This document shows positions 18,373-29,080 of a stretch of 64,000 nucleotides of DNA, in pieces (the stretch's first letter is position 1; every line of letters starts with the position of its first letter). This DNA is from Sphingomonas japonica (GTDB lineage: Bacteria > Pseudomonadota > Alphaproteobacteria > Sphingomonadales > Sphingomonadaceae), in the NCBI RefSeq assembly GCF_006346325.1, contig NZ_VDYR01000001.1, positions 1,116,001-1,180,000 on the forward strand. Reading direction: 5' to 3'. The notes below the pieces were generated by a model. It saw nothing but the letters and a program-made list of their open reading frames with translations, was not told the origin of the DNA and made no database searches. Position numbers and translations under genes: made by a program.

Positions 18373-20058
18373 ATGTTTCGCAGCCTGCTTGCATGCGCTT
18401 TCATTCTGACGTCGGCATCGGCGTCGGCGCAGACCGACCAGTCGGGTGCCCCGCTCGCCCCCGAACAGCGGGCGGTGACGCTCGATACCGCCGACGTCGC
18501 GATCGAAGTGTTTCCCGATGCCCAGGCGATCACCGGTGTCAGCACCCTGAACTTCGTCGCGAAGGACAGGCTGGACCGCCTGGTCGTCGACCTCGACGAC
18601 AACTATGCGGTCGGCAGCATCGCGATCAATGGCAACGAGTTGCCCAAGGGTAGCTGGACCAATTGCGACGGCCGCATGACCATCGCGCTGGCCGCGCCGA
18701 TCGCGGCGGGCACCCGCTTCGCCGCGACGATCCGCTATGCCGGCAAGCCGCATGTCGCTACTCGCCCGCCCTGGTTCGACGGGATCATCTGGGAAAAGAC
18801 GCCTCAGGGCGCTCCGTGGATCGCGACCACCGCGCAATTCTCGGGCTGCGACCTCTATTTCCCGTGCATCGACTATCCGACCTATGAGCCGCAGCGGCTC
18901 GACCTGCACCTGACCGTTCCACAGGGCCTCAAGGCGCCGTCGAACGGTGTGCTGGTCGGCGTCGATACACTGCCCGACGGGCGCACCACCTGGAACTGGC
19001 GCGCGCGCAATCCGACACTGTATGGCGTGGCGCTCAACATCGCGCCCTATGTCGAGCTGTCGGGCAGCTACCGCAGCCGATACGGCAACCAGATACCGAT
19101 GTTCTACTGGCATCTGCCGGGTCGTGAGGCGCAAGCGGCAAAGCTGTTCGCGGAATTCGCGCCAACGCTCGATTTCTTCGAAAGCGTCATCGGCCCCTAT
19201 CCCTTTGCCGACCAGAAGCTCGGCGTGGTCGAGACACCGCACAAGGGCATGGAGCATCAGACGATCAACGCTTACGGCAACGACTATGCCAAGACGCCGT
19301 TCGGCTTCGACGACCTGTTCCAGCATGAATTCAGCCACGAATGGTTCGCCAACCAGCTGACCGTCGCCAACTGGGACGATTTCTGGCTACACGAGGGCTA
19401 TGGCGCGTACATGCAGCCGCTGTACGGCCGCTGGCGCGAGGGCGAGGCGGTGTATGCGACGATGATGCACGAGTCGCGCCGCGGCATCCGCAATCGTTTT
19501 CCGGTCGTGTCGGGCAGTCCGAAGTCCGCGACCGACGTCTACCGGCCCGAAACCGGTCCGGCGGGGGATATCTACGTCAAGGGCGCGTGGGTGCTGCACA
19601 CCCTGCGAAACCTGATCGGCGACAAGGCCTTTTTCGACCTGACGCGCCTCGCCGTCTATGGCCGCACCGATCCGCGGCCCGGCAATTTCAAGCCGGTCTA
19701 TCGCACTACCCCAGAGTACATCGCCTATGCGAGGCAGGTGACGGGCCAGGATCTGCAATGGTTCTTCGACGTCTATCTGTACCAGGCGGCGCTGCCCGAA
19801 CTCGTCCAGACGCGTACCGGCGACCGCCTGGTCGTCGAATGGAAGGCGCCGAATGCAAAGCCTTTTCCGCTGCCGGTCGAGATTTCGATCGACGGCAATG
19901 TTCGCAAACTGCCGATGACTGGCGGGCGCGCCGTGCTGACCGTCCCGGCCGCCGCGCACGTGGTCCTCGATCCCAACTCGCGCACGCTGCGCAAATCGGC
20001 CATCATCGACGACTATCAGGCCTGGCAGGCCGCCCAATACCGCAACCAGGGAAACTGA
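18373..20058 (+). CDS. Secreted M1-family zinc metallopeptidase, copy 1
   Basis: 561 aa from ATG 18373 (preceded by GGGGGA). A signal peptide (MFRSLLACAFILTSASASAQ) leads to an M1 N-terminal beta domain (TADVAIEVFPDAQAITGVST) and the gluzincin domain with GMEHQTINAYGN (exopeptidase-loop equivalent) and HEFSHEWFANQL...LHEGYG, giving the HExxH-18-E zinc site near residue 318. A C-terminal beta domain follows. Expected to cut N-terminal residues from peptides in the periplasm or outside. A close paralogue begins 5 nt after its stop. Confidence 0.92.
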   Translation: MFRSLLACAFILTSASASAQTDQSGAPLAPEQRAVTLDTADVAIEVFPDAQAITGVSTLNFVAKDRLDRLVVDLDDNYAVGSIAINGNELPKGSWTNCDGRMTIALAAPIAAGTRFAATIRYAGKPHVATRPPWFDGIIWEKTPQGAPWIATTAQFSGCDLYFPCIDYPTYEPQRLDLHLTVPQGLKAPSNGVLVGVDTLPDGRTTWNWRARNPTLYGVALNIAPYVELSGSYRSRYGNQIPMFYWHLPGREAQAAKLFAEFAPTLDFFESVIGPYPFADQKLGVVETPHKGMEHQTINAYGNDYAKTPFGFDDLFQHEFSHEWFANQLTVANWDDFWLHEGYGAYMQPLYGRWREGEAVYATMMHESRRGIRNRFPVVSGSPKSATDVYRPETGPAGDIYVKGAWVLHTLRNLIGDKAFFDLTRLAVYGRTDPRPGNFKPVYRTTPEYIAYARQVTGQDLQWFFDVYLYQAALPELVQTRTGDRLVVEWKAPNAKPFPLPVEISIDGNVRKLPMTGGRAVLTVPAAAHVVLDPNSRTLRKSAIIDDYQAWQAAQYRNQGN

Positions 20059-20063
20059 AGACC

Positions 20064-21764
20064 ATGATCCGCCCGCTCCTCCTCGCTGCCTCCTCGCTCG
20101 CGCTGATCGCCGCTGCCGATCCGGGCAAGCCGCCGCTGACCGAACTGACTGCGGCATCGGGAGCGCCGCTCGATCCGGCGACCGAGAAGCTGCGGTTCGA
20201 CACTGCCGACCTGGCGTTCGAGATCTTTCCAGACCGCGAGGCGATCGCGGGCGTCGCCACGCTGAACTTCACCGCGACCGCGCCGACCGACCGGCTGGTG
20301 ATCGATCTCGACCGCAATTTGCCGGTGTCGGCGATCGCGATCGACGGTCAGGCGCTGGCCAGGACCGCGTGGAGCAATCCCGAAGGACGCCTGACGATCA
20401 CACTGCCCCGCCCGGTCGCAGCGAACGGCAAGGTCTCGGCGAAGATCAGCTATGCCGGCACGCCGCACGTCGCGATCCGCGCGCCGTGGGACGGCGGCTT
20501 CGTCTGGTCGCAAACGCCGGGTGGCCAGCCTTGGGTGGCCACTGCGGTGCAGGGATCGGGCTGCGACCTGTTCTGGCCGTGCGTCGACTATCCGACCTAT
20601 GAACCCGACAGCATCACCATGCACATCACCGTGCCAAAGGGGCTGAAGGCTCCTGCCAATGGCAAGCTGCTCGGCGTCGATGCGCTTGCCGATGGCCGCA
20701 GCCGGTGGAACTGGCGCGTCACCGATCCGACCAATTACGGCATCTCGCTGACGGTCGCGCCGTACGAACAGATCAGCGGCACGTATCAAAGCCAGTTCGG
20801 CAACACGATACCGATGTTCTACTGGTATCTGCCCGGCGAGGCCGAACAGGCTAAGGGGTTGTTTGCCGAATTTGCCCCGACGCTCGATTTCTTCGAAAGC
20901 GTGATCGGCCCCTACCCGTTCGGTGACGAAAAAGTGGGCGTCGTCGAGACCCCGCATCTCGGCATGGAGCACCAGACGATCAACGCCTATGGCAATGGCT
21001 ACAAGAAGGCTGCCGAGGGGTTCGACTGGCTGTTCCAGCACGAGTTCGCGCATGAATGGTTCGCCAATCAGCTGACCGCCGCCAACTGGGACGATTTCTG
21101 GCTGCACGAAAGCTTCGGCGCGTACATGCAGCCTCTCTACGGCCGCTGGCGCGAAGGCGACGGCCGCTACACCGCGATGATGCTCAAGCAGCGCGAGACG
21201 ATCGCCAACAAGTTCCCGATCACGTCGGGCGAGCCGCGCGCGGCGGAGGATGTCTACAAGCCCGAAAGCGGCCCGGCCGGCGACATCTACGTCAAGGGAT
21301 CGTGGATGCTGCACACGCTGCGCAACACGATCGGCGACGACAAGTTCTTCGAAGCGACCCGCCGCCTCGTCTACGGGCGCCCCGATCCCAGGCCCGGCAA
21401 TTTCGAGCCGCGCTTTTCCTCGACGGCCGAATTCCGCCAGATCATCGACCAGGTAACGGGCAAGGACTATGACTGGTTCTTCGACGTCTATCTGAGCGAA
21501 GCGGCGCTTCCCGACCTCGTCCAGACGCGGACGGGCGATACGCTGGCGCTGGAATGGAAGGCTCCCAACGGCAAGCCTTTCCCGCTGCCGGTCGAGGTTT
21601 CGGTGGACGGCAAGGTCCAGGCCGTCGCGATGACCGGCGGCCGCGGTACGGTGACCGTTCCCGCGGGCGCGCACGTCGTGATCGACCCGATGTCGCGCAT
21701 CCTGATGCAATCGGACAGCATCGACGCGATGCAGGCGTTCCAGGCGAAGGCGCGCACGCAATGA
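20064..21764 (+). CDS. Secreted M1-family zinc metallopeptidase, copy 2
   Basis: 566 aa with signal peptide (MIRPLLLAASSLALIAAADP). It parallels copy 1 along its whole length, including identical or near-identical stretches around GCDL-FPCVDYPTYEP, LDFFESVIGPYPF, GMEHQTINAYGN and the zinc site HEFAHEWFANQL...LHESFG, and the C-terminal LVQTRTGD. This is a tandem duplication; differences concentrate in the N-terminal domain and surface loops. Both catalytic sites look intact. The stop overlaps the next small gene as ATGA. Confidence 0.92.
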   Translation: MIRPLLLAASSLALIAAADPGKPPLTELTAASGAPLDPATEKLRFDTADLAFEIFPDREAIAGVATLNFTATAPTDRLVIDLDRNLPVSAIAIDGQALARTAWSNPEGRLTITLPRPVAANGKVSAKISYAGTPHVAIRAPWDGGFVWSQTPGGQPWVATAVQGSGCDLFWPCVDYPTYEPDSITMHITVPKGLKAPANGKLLGVDALADGRSRWNWRVTDPTNYGISLTVAPYEQISGTYQSQFGNTIPMFYWYLPGEAEQAKGLFAEFAPTLDFFESVIGPYPFGDEKVGVVETPHLGMEHQTINAYGNGYKKAAEGFDWLFQHEFAHEWFANQLTAANWDDFWLHESFGAYMQPLYGRWREGDGRYTAMMLKQRETIANKFPITSGEPRAAEDVYKPESGPAGDIYVKGSWMLHTLRNTIGDDKFFEATRRLVYGRPDPRPGNFEPRFSSTAEFRQIIDQVTGKDYDWFFDVYLSEAALPDLVQTRTGDTLALEWKAPNGKPFPLPVEVSVDGKVQAVAMTGGRGTVTVPAGAHVVIDPMSRILMQSDSIDAMQAFQAKARTQ

Positions 21765-21991
21765 GCCTGTGGCCGCGGCGTGCGGCCGAAATGGCGGCGA
21801 TCTTCATGATCGGCGACGGGGTGCTCGGCCTGCTCCAGCCGCGCCGCCATGTCGAACTGTGGCAGGACGACGCGCTGGGGTCGCAGAAACTGGTCGCGCC
21901 GTTCCGTGATCGCCCGGGCCGCCGCCGGGGCTATGCGCTGGTCCAGATCGCGGCGGGCATCGCGCTCGCCACGCGCCAAGCAAGACGGTAG
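21761..21991 (+). CDS. Small hypothetical protein coupled to M1 copy 2
   Basis: 76 aa; ATG overlaps the stop of the preceding peptidase gene (ATGA). One moderately hydrophobic stretch (AAIFMIGDGVLGLLQP) and a second near the end (ALVQIAAGIALATRQ), separated by a charged loop. No family recognised. The coupling and codon use like its neighbours argue that it is translated. Confidence 0.6.
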   Translation: MSLWPRRAAEMAAIFMIGDGVLGLLQPRRHVELWQDDALGSQKLVAPFRDRPGRRRGYALVQIAAGIALATRQARR

Positions 21992-22045
21992 TCGGACCGA
22001 TCGCGCTGTCCGAACATTGATCGGACATAGCCGACGGAGAACTGA

Positions 22046-23173
22046 ATGCCGCTGACCACCGCGACTACCCAATCGCCCGATCACGCGCCGATGCCGTGGC
22101 GGGATGCCCTGCCGGTCTGGACGCTGGCGATGCCGCCGGTCGGTCTGGTCGCGGTCGCGATTGGACTCGCCAAGCTCGGCACCATCGGCATCGTCGCCGC
22201 GACGCTGATCCTGATCGGCTGCGTCCTCGCCGCGGTTCACCACGCCGAAGTCGTCGCGCACCGCGTCGGCGAACCGTTCGGCACGCTAGTGCTGGCGGTC
22301 GCGGTGACGGTAATCGAGGTGTCGCTGATCGTGTCGCTGATGCTGGCCGAGAGCGGCGACGCCTCGGCCCTCGCCCGCGACACCGTGTTCGCGGCGATCA
22401 TGATCATCCTCAACGGCATCGTCGGGCTGTGCCTGCTCGCCGGGGCCGCGCGCCACCGCGAACAGCGCTTCACCCAGCGCGGGGTCAGCGCGGCGCTGTG
22501 CGTCCTCGCGGCGATGGCGGTGCTGTCGCTGGTACTGCCCAACTATACCTCGACGACGCCGGGGCCGACCTATTCGGCGTCGCAGCTGTTGTTCACCGCG
22601 GTCGTCTCGCTGATCCTCTATGGCACCTTCGTCCTCATCCAGACGGTGCGGCACCGCGATTATTTCCTTCCCGGTGGCGAGGGCGTCGCCGCCGACGTCC
22701 ATGCCGCATTGCCGAGCAATCGCACGGCATGGGCTGCGTTCGGCGTCCTCGCCGTCGCGCTGGTGGTCGTCGTGCTGCTCGCCAAAGCGCTGTCGGCGAC
22801 GGTCGAGCGCGCGGTGCTCGATGCCGGCCTGCCGCTGGCGATCGTCGGCGTGGTCATCGCCGCGCTGGTGCTGGCGCCGGAAAGCCTCGCCGCCTATCGC
22901 GCCGCCAAGCGCGACCGGCTGCAGACCAGTCTCAATCTCGCGCTCGGTTCGGCGCTGGCGACGATCGGGCTCACCATCCCGACGGTGGCGGTGGTGTCGC
23001 TGATGCTCGATCTGCCGCTGACGCTCGGCATCGACGGCAAGTCGGTCGTGCTGCTCGCGCTGTCGCTGTTCGTCGCGACGCTGTCGCTGGGCACCGGGCG
23101 CACCACGGTCCTGCAGGGCGCGGTGCACCTGGTGATCTTTGCCGCCTATCTGTTCACGACCGTCATTCCCTGA
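22046..23173 (+). CDS. Cation/proton antiporter, CaCA superfamily (ChaA-like)
   Basis: 375 aa with about 11 hydrophobic helices. The two inverted CaCA repeats are visible as GEPFGTLVLAVAVTVIEVSL and APESLAAYRAAKRDRLQTSL followed by NLALGSALATIGLTIP; the acidic residues in each repeat are the ion-binding positions. Family members exchange Ca2+, Na+ or K+ for protons at the inner membrane. It begins 54 nt after the small gene, so it may belong to the same transcript; functional link to the peptidases is not evident. Confidence 0.88.
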   Translation: MPLTTATTQSPDHAPMPWRDALPVWTLAMPPVGLVAVAIGLAKLGTIGIVAATLILIGCVLAAVHHAEVVAHRVGEPFGTLVLAVAVTVIEVSLIVSLMLAESGDASALARDTVFAAIMIILNGIVGLCLLAGAARHREQRFTQRGVSAALCVLAAMAVLSLVLPNYTSTTPGPTYSASQLLFTAVVSLILYGTFVLIQTVRHRDYFLPGGEGVAADVHAALPSNRTAWAAFGVLAVALVVVVLLAKALSATVERAVLDAGLPLAIVGVVIAALVLAPESLAAYRAAKRDRLQTSLNLALGSALATIGLTIPTVAVVSLMLDLPLTLGIDGKSVVLLALSLFVATLSLGTGRTTVLQGAVHLVIFAAYLFTTVIP

Positions 23174-23177
23174 CGGG

Positions 23178-24056
23178 TCAGCCCAGTCCGCCCATCGCCC
23201 GCGCCAGCACGTCACGCTCGACCAGCACCTGCGCGCGTCCCGAGCGCTTGGCGGCATAGAGCGCGGCGTCGGCGCGCTCGATGGTGCGGTCGACCGGCTC
23301 GTCGGTCACCTCCACCAGCCCTGCGGAAAAGGTCGCTATATGGTTGCCCAGTTCGGCGATCGGGCGGTCGCGGATCGAAGCCGCCAATTGCTCGAGCACG
23401 CCTCTGGCATGTGCCTCGTCGGCGCGCGGGAAATACACCGCAAATTCCTCCCCACCCCAGCGTGCGACGACATCGTCGCGGCCGACCGTCGCGCGCAGCC
23501 GGTTGCAGAAATCACGGATGACGCGGTCACCGGTCGGGTGGCCATAGGTGTCGTTGATCAGCTTGAAGCGATCGAGATCGATCAGCGCAAAGGCGCCGCC
23601 GACCCGCGCATGGAACAGCGGATCGGCCTCCAGGAAAAAGCCCCGGCGATTGAGCAGCCCGGTCAGCGGATCGCGATGCGCGGCTTGGTCGAGTGCGCTC
23701 AGCCGCGACTGCACCGCCGCTGCCGCCTCGCTGACCCTCGCCAGCAATTGCCCCATTTCGTCGGGTCCGGCCGTGCCCGATCCCCCGAACGGCTCGCCGC
23801 GCTCGATCGAGCGCACACCCTCGATCGAGATCTTGAGCGGTGCCAGCAGCTTGCGGATGCCGATCATCGCTCCGGCGGTGCCCAACAGCGTCGCCGCGAG
23901 CAGCAGCCAGGTTTCAGTCCAGGCGATGCGTCCGCGCAGGACTTCCCAACCGACGAATGCGATCAGCGGGATGTGCGTACCGACAAAGCATACGGCGAAC
24001 AGCCGCAGCCCCAGGCTGTGCGGGAACAGAAACTGGCTGGCTCGATAGAAACGCAC
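23178..24056 (-). CDS. Membrane-bound GGDEF diguanylate cyclase
   Basis: 292 aa. Two N-terminal transmembrane segments (LGLRLFAVCFVGTHIPLIAFVG and TWLLLAATLLGTAGAMIG), a HAMP-like linker, a short coiled region, and a GGDEF domain (about 130-285) with active-site motif RWGGEEF. The RxxD inhibitory I-site is not intact: the residues before the motif read GRDDVVARW, with Gly where Arg is expected. Likely makes c-di-GMP without product inhibition. Ends 4 nt past the convergent antiporter gene. Confidence 0.92.
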   Translation of the reverse strand: MRFYRASQFLFPHSLGLRLFAVCFVGTHIPLIAFVGWEVLRGRIAWTETWLLLAATLLGTAGAMIGIRKLLAPLKISIEGVRSIERGEPFGGSGTAGPDEMGQLLARVSEAAAAVQSRLSALDQAAHRDPLTGLLNRRGFFLEADPLFHARVGGAFALIDLDRFKLINDTYGHPTGDRVIRDFCNRLRATVGRDDVVARWGGEEFAVYFPRADEAHARGVLEQLAASIRDRPIAELGNHIATFSAGLVEVTDEPVDRTIERADAALYAAKRSGRAQVLVERDVLARAMGGLG

Positions 24057-24223
24057 CGCTCATCCTAAACCACTGCGACGAGGGCCGTGTCGTGCCGCTC
24101 AGATCGAGCCGAACCATGCGCAGGACAGCGTGAATCTGCTGGTAATGCATGTGGTTAATGGCGCGGTACGGTGACGCACGGGAACCAACACGCCGCTGGC
24201 CGCGCCGCGTTGGCGAATGCATC

Positions 24224-24255
24224 AAAAAGGGCGGCGACATCGCTGCCGCCGCCCC
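24224..24255 (-). terminator. Intrinsic terminator of clpX
   Basis: Minus strand GGGCGGCG (24254-24247) pairs with CGCCGCCC (24236-24229) and is followed by TTTTT (24228-24224). It lies 26 nt past the clpX stop codon. Confidence 0.88.
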
Positions 24256-24280
24256 ATCCGATGTCCCGTAAAATGCTGGA

Positions 24281-25546
<1,266 letters not shown>

Positions 25547-25623
25547 CTAATCCATCCTTGACGTCCATACGGACGCGCTAAACCACCCGCCATCCTACAC
25601 GCGGGCTGAAATCCGGCAATCGA

Positions 25624-25648
25624 CAAAATGGGGGGAGCGCCGCCCCCC
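25624..25648 (-). terminator. Hairpin between clpP and clpX, possible attenuator
   Basis: GGGGGG (25648-25643) and CCCCCC (25635-25630) on the minus strand enclose CGGCGCT and are followed by ATTTTG. It lies 6 nt past the clpP stop and could reduce read-through so that clpP exceeds clpX. Confidence 0.5.
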
Positions 25649-25654
25649 ACCGCG

Positions 25655-26323
25655 TCAGCTTGGCGCCCCGCCGCTGCCGGTCGCCGAGTTGCCGCCATCC
25701 TCGGGCACGCCCGGGCGCTTGTCGTAGACCTCGTCGACAATGCCGAACGCCTTGGCCTCGTCGGCCTCGAGGAACGTGTCGCGATCCATCGCCTTCTCGA
25801 TCGCCTCTAAGGGCTTGCCGGTATATTTGGCGTAAAGCTCGTTCATCCGGCGACGGATGCGCAGGATTTCCTTTGCCTGGATCTCGATATCCGAAGCCAT
25901 GCCCTGTGCGCCGCCCGACGGCTGATGCACCATGATCCGCGCATTGGTCAGCGCGACGCGCATCCCCGGCTCGCCCGATGCCAGCAGAAAGCTGCCCATC
26001 GACGCTGCCTGCCCCATGCACACCGTGCCGACGCGCGGGCGGATATACTGCATGGTGTCGTGGATCGCCATGCCGGCCGTCACCACCCCGCCCGGCGAGT
26101 TGATGTACATCCAGATGTCCTTTTTCGGGTTCTCCGATTCGAGGAACAGCAGCTGCGCGGTGATGAGCGAAGCCATCCCGTCCTCGACGCCGCCGGTGAC
26201 GAACACGATCCGCTCGCGCAGCAGACGCGAAAAGATGTCGAAGCTGCGCTCGCCGCGGCTCGACTGTTCGATGACGATAGGAACCAGGGCGCTCATAGGG
26301 TCGTGCATGGAAATCCCGCTCAT
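25655..26323 (-). CDS. clpP: ATP-dependent Clp protease proteolytic subunit ClpP
   Basis: 222 aa including a short propeptide. Catalytic triad positions are visible: Ser in [11 protein letters not shown], His in [11 protein letters not shown] and Asp in [12 protein letters not shown]. Forms the tetradecameric chamber that works with ClpX (next gene) and ClpA. The start at 26323 gives [20 protein letters not shown]; the later Met at codon 10 is an alternative. Downstream of the glycosyltransferase gene by 52 nt. Confidence 0.98.
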   Translation of the reverse strand: MSGISMHDPMSALVPIVIEQSSRGERSFDIFSRLLRERIVFVTGGVEDGMASLITAQLLFLESENPKKDIWMYINSPGGVVTAGMAIHDTMQYIRPRVGTVCMGQAASMGSFLLASGEPGMRVALTNARIMVHQPSGGAQGMASDIEIQAKEILRIRRRMNELYAKYTGKPLEAIEKAMDRDTFLEADEAKAFGIVDEVYDKRPGVPEDGGNSATGSGGAPS

Positions 26324-26375
26324 GTGGTTGAAGCGCCAACATCGGCGTTGGACTGCCGGGGCGCAAGGGGGTGGG

Positions 26376-27314
26376 TCAGCGCGTCCCGTCGCCCGGCGCA
26401 GGGTGCGCCAGATACGCCAGCCGCCGCACCTCGCGCCGGCCGCGCACCACCGTGTCGAGGATCAGCCCGGCGAACAGGTTGAGCGAGGCCAGGATCATCA
26501 ACCCGGTGACGAGGATCGCCGTCGGAACGCGTGGCACCAGCCCGGTCTGCGCATAGGTTATCGCCAGCGGTACCGCGAGCACGAATGCCAGCACGGCGAG
26601 CGCCAGCGCGAGGATACCGAAGAACAGCATCGGTCGCTCGATCCGGTAGAGCGTCGCGATGGTCTGCGCGATGCGGATGCCGTCGCCCCAGGTATTGAGC
26701 TTCGATTCCGATCCCTCGGGCCTTGCGAAATAGGGCGTTTCCACCTCGCCGACCGGCATCTTGAGCTCGAGTGCATGGACGCTGATCTCGGTTTCGATCT
26801 CGAACCCCACCGACAACACGGGAAAACTTTTGACGAAGCGGCGCGAGAAGACGCGATATCCCGACAGGATGTCGGTGAAGCTGCGCCCGAACAGCCCGGC
26901 AAGGATGCCGGTCAGCGCCTTGTTGCCGAACTGATGCCCCCGGCGATAGGCGAGGTCGATCTGGCTCACCCGGCTCCCGACGACCATGTCGAGTTGCTCG
27001 TCGACCAGCCTCGCCACCAGCGCCGGCGCCGACGCGGCGTCATAGGTCGCGTCGCCGTCGGCCATGACATAGATGTCGGCGTCGACGTCGGCGAACATCC
27101 GCCGCACCACGGCACCCTTTCCCTGGATACGCTCGGTACGCACGACGGCGCCCGCTTCCTGCGCGACCTGGGCGGTGCGGTCGCGGCTGTTGTTGTCGTA
27201 CACATAGATGGTGGCCGACGGCAGCGCGGCGCGGAACCCCGCCACCGTCTGCGCGATGGCGGCATCCTCGTTATAACAAGGCAGCAATACTGCGATCCGC
27301 GGCGCCGACACCAT
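26376..27314 (-). CDS. GT2 glycosyltransferase with two C-terminal membrane helices
   Basis: 312 aa from ATG 27314; a TTG eight codons upstream lacks a ribosome site. GT-A fold: [20 protein letters not shown], nucleotide-binding [18 protein letters not shown] as the metal-binding acidic motif, and the [18 protein letters not shown] acceptor loop. Two hydrophobic helices near the C-terminus ([40 protein letters not shown]) resemble dolichyl/undecaprenyl-phosphate hexosyltransferases. Probably charges a polyprenyl phosphate with a sugar at the inner membrane; donor unknown. It sits between tig and clpP, an unusual place. Confidence 0.85.
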   Translation of the reverse strand: MVSAPRIAVLLPCYNEDAAIAQTVAGFRAALPSATIYVYDNNSRDRTAQVAQEAGAVVRTERIQGKGAVVRRMFADVDADIYVMADGDATYDAASAPALVARLVDEQLDMVVGSRVSQIDLAYRRGHQFGNKALTGILAGLFGRSFTDILSGYRVFSRRFVKSFPVLSVGFEIETEISVHALELKMPVGEVETPYFARPEGSESKLNTWGDGIRIAQTIATLYRIERPMLFFGILALALAVLAFVLAVPLAITYAQTGLVPRVPTAILVTGLMILASLNLFAGLILDTVVRGRREVRRLAYLAHPAPGDGTR

Positions 27315-27352
27315 CTTCCCCTTGAACCTTCTCCCCAAAGGAGAGGGGCGTG

Positions 27353-29008
27353 TTACTCCGCGGCCGCTTTCTTCTTGGCAGGCGCCTTCTTCTTGGCCGG
27401 CGCCTCACTGACCGTGTCGTCCTTGCTGGCGGCGGCGGCCTTCTTGGCAGCAGGCGCCTTCTTGGCCGGAGCCTCCTCGCTCACCGCCTCGGCCGGAGCA
27501 GCAGCCTTCTTGGTTGCGGCCTTCTTCTTGGGCTCGGCAACTTCCGCCGGCGCGTCCGGCTCGGCCGGCTCGACATCCTTGGCGGTCGTCTTCTTGGCAG
27601 CCGCCTTCTTCTTGGTAGGCTTGGCGGCGGGCTCGTGATCATGCCCGCAATCCGGTCCGTGGACGTGCGGGACCATGCCCTCCTCGCTCTCGATCGCGGC
27701 TTCCAGCTCCTCGCGGCTGACTTCGCGCTCGGTCACCTCGGCCTTTTCGAACAGGAAGTCGACGACCTTGTCCTCATAGAGGGGTGCGCGCAGCTGCGCC
27801 GCCGCCATCGGCTCGGACTGGACATATTGCATGAACCGCTCGCGCTGATCCTGCGGGTACTGCTGTGCGGCCTGCGCGACCAGCCGGTTCATCTCGGCCT
27901 GGCTGACTTCGACGCCGTTCTGCTGCCCGATTTCTGACAGCAGCAGGCCCAGCCGCACGCGCCGTTCGGCGATCGCGCGATATTCGGCGGTCTCGCCTTC
28001 GAGTTCCTTGAGCGCCGCGGCCGGATCCTCCTCGCGCTGGGCTTCCTGCTGCAACTGCGCCCAGATCTGGTTATATTCGGCTTCGACCATGCCCTCGGGC
28101 ACCGGGAAATCATGCCCCGCCGCCAGCTGGTCGAGCAATTTGCGCTTCATGTAGGTGCGCGTCAGCTGTCCGGTTTCGCTCTCGATCTGCCCCTTGAGCA
28201 GGCCGCGCAGCTGTTCGAGGCTTTCCAGCCCCAGCCCCTTGGCAAGCTCGTCGTCGATCTTGGTTTCGCCCGCGATCCGCACGTCCGTGATCTTGAGGTC
28301 GAACGTCGCCGGCTTGCCCTTGAGCGTCTCGACGCCGTAATCGTCGGGGAAGGTGACGTTGATCTGCTTCTCGTCACCCTTCTTGACGCCGACGATCTGG
28401 TCCTCGAAGCCCGGGATCAACCGGCCCGATCCGATCTCGATCGACATGCCCTCGCCGGTGCCGCCCTCGAACGGCACGCCGTCGACCTTGCCGACGAAAT
28501 CCATCACCACCAGGTCGCCGGTCTTCGCCTTGTGCTTGGCGGGGGCGTCGTCATACTGCTTGTTCTGCGACGCGAGCTGCGCGATCTGCTCGTCGACCTT
28601 GGCGTCGTCGGCGGACACGATCAGCCGTTCCAGCTTCAGCCCCTCGATCGACGGCGTCGGCACGTCGGGCAGGATTTCCAGCTCGACCTTGACCTCGGCA
28701 TCCTTGCCGCTGGCATAGCCGTCGGCCAGTTCGACCGAAGGCTGCATCGCCGGCCGCAGGTTGTTGTCGGCCACCAGCTTTTGCACGCCCGACTGGATTG
28801 CGGTGTTGAGCGCATCCTGCGCGATGGCCTCGCCGTGCATCTTGCGCACGAGGTTCGCGGGCACCTTGCCCGGCCGGAAACCGGGCATCTTGATCTGCGG
28901 CGCGACGCGGCGAACCTCGGCATCAACCTTCTTGTCGATGTCCTTGGCGGTGATCGTGATCGTGTAGGCGCGCTTGAGGCCCTGGTTCAGCGTCTCGACA
29001 GTCTGCAT
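27353..29008 (-). CDS. tig: Trigger factor, ribosome-associated chaperone, with long basic tail
   Basis: 551 aa from ATG 29008 (MQTVETLNQGLKRAYTITIT). Ribosome-binding signature GFRPGKVP near residue 45, FKBP-type PPIase domain (GDLVVMDFVGKVDGVPFEGG) near 155-240, then the helical chaperone domain. After about residue 430 the protein carries an unusual extension: a His-rich motif HVHGPDCGHDHE followed by roughly 100 residues of Lys/Ala/Pro/Glu repeats (KKAAAKK, APAKKAPAAKK). Typical trigger factors end near 430-450 aa. The DNA of this tail is internally repetitive but in frame. Confidence 0.96.
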   Translation of the reverse strand: MQTVETLNQGLKRAYTITITAKDIDKKVDAEVRRVAPQIKMPGFRPGKVPANLVRKMHGEAIAQDALNTAIQSGVQKLVADNNLRPAMQPSVELADGYASGKDAEVKVELEILPDVPTPSIEGLKLERLIVSADDAKVDEQIAQLASQNKQYDDAPAKHKAKTGDLVVMDFVGKVDGVPFEGGTGEGMSIEIGSGRLIPGFEDQIVGVKKGDEKQINVTFPDDYGVETLKGKPATFDLKITDVRIAGETKIDDELAKGLGLESLEQLRGLLKGQIESETGQLTRTYMKRKLLDQLAAGHDFPVPEGMVEAEYNQIWAQLQQEAQREEDPAAALKELEGETAEYRAIAERRVRLGLLLSEIGQQNGVEVSQAEMNRLVAQAAQQYPQDQRERFMQYVQSEPMAAAQLRAPLYEDKVVDFLFEKAEVTEREVSREELEAAIESEEGMVPHVHGPDCGHDHEPAAKPTKKKAAAKKTTAKDVEPAEPDAPAEVAEPKKKAATKKAAAPAEAVSEEAPAKKAPAAKKAAAASKDDTVSEAPAKKKAPAKKKAAAE

Positions 29009-29055
29009 TCTCGCTCGCGCTTTCCTGATAGTGGAAATGGAATCATTGGTGCGGC

Positions 29056-29079
29056 CTCCGCCCGCAAAGCCGGGCGGAG
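29056..29079 (-). other. 9-bp perfect hairpin after tRNA-Leu
   Basis: CTCCGCCCG (29056-29064) and CGGGCGGAG (29071-29079) with a 6-nt loop begin right after the encoded CCA of tRNA-Leu. There is no T-run on the minus strand; it may be a 3'-processing or weak termination structure ahead of tig. Confidence 0.55.
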
Positions 29080-29080
29080 C

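Noticed and set aside
20016-21761. Long open frame antisense to M1 peptidase copy 2
   Set aside because: It is a shadow of a high-GC gene; composition is Arg/Ala-rich without domain, while the plus strand encodes a clear peptidase.
27320-27350. TCTCC/GGAGA stem between tig and the GT2 gene
   Set aside because: Only five base pairs and no T-run; insufficient for a terminator call.
27356-27620. Repetitive CTTCTTGGC units suggesting a repeat array or CRISPR-like pattern
   Set aside because: The units are irregular and in frame with tig, encoding Lys/Ala repeats; there are no spacers.
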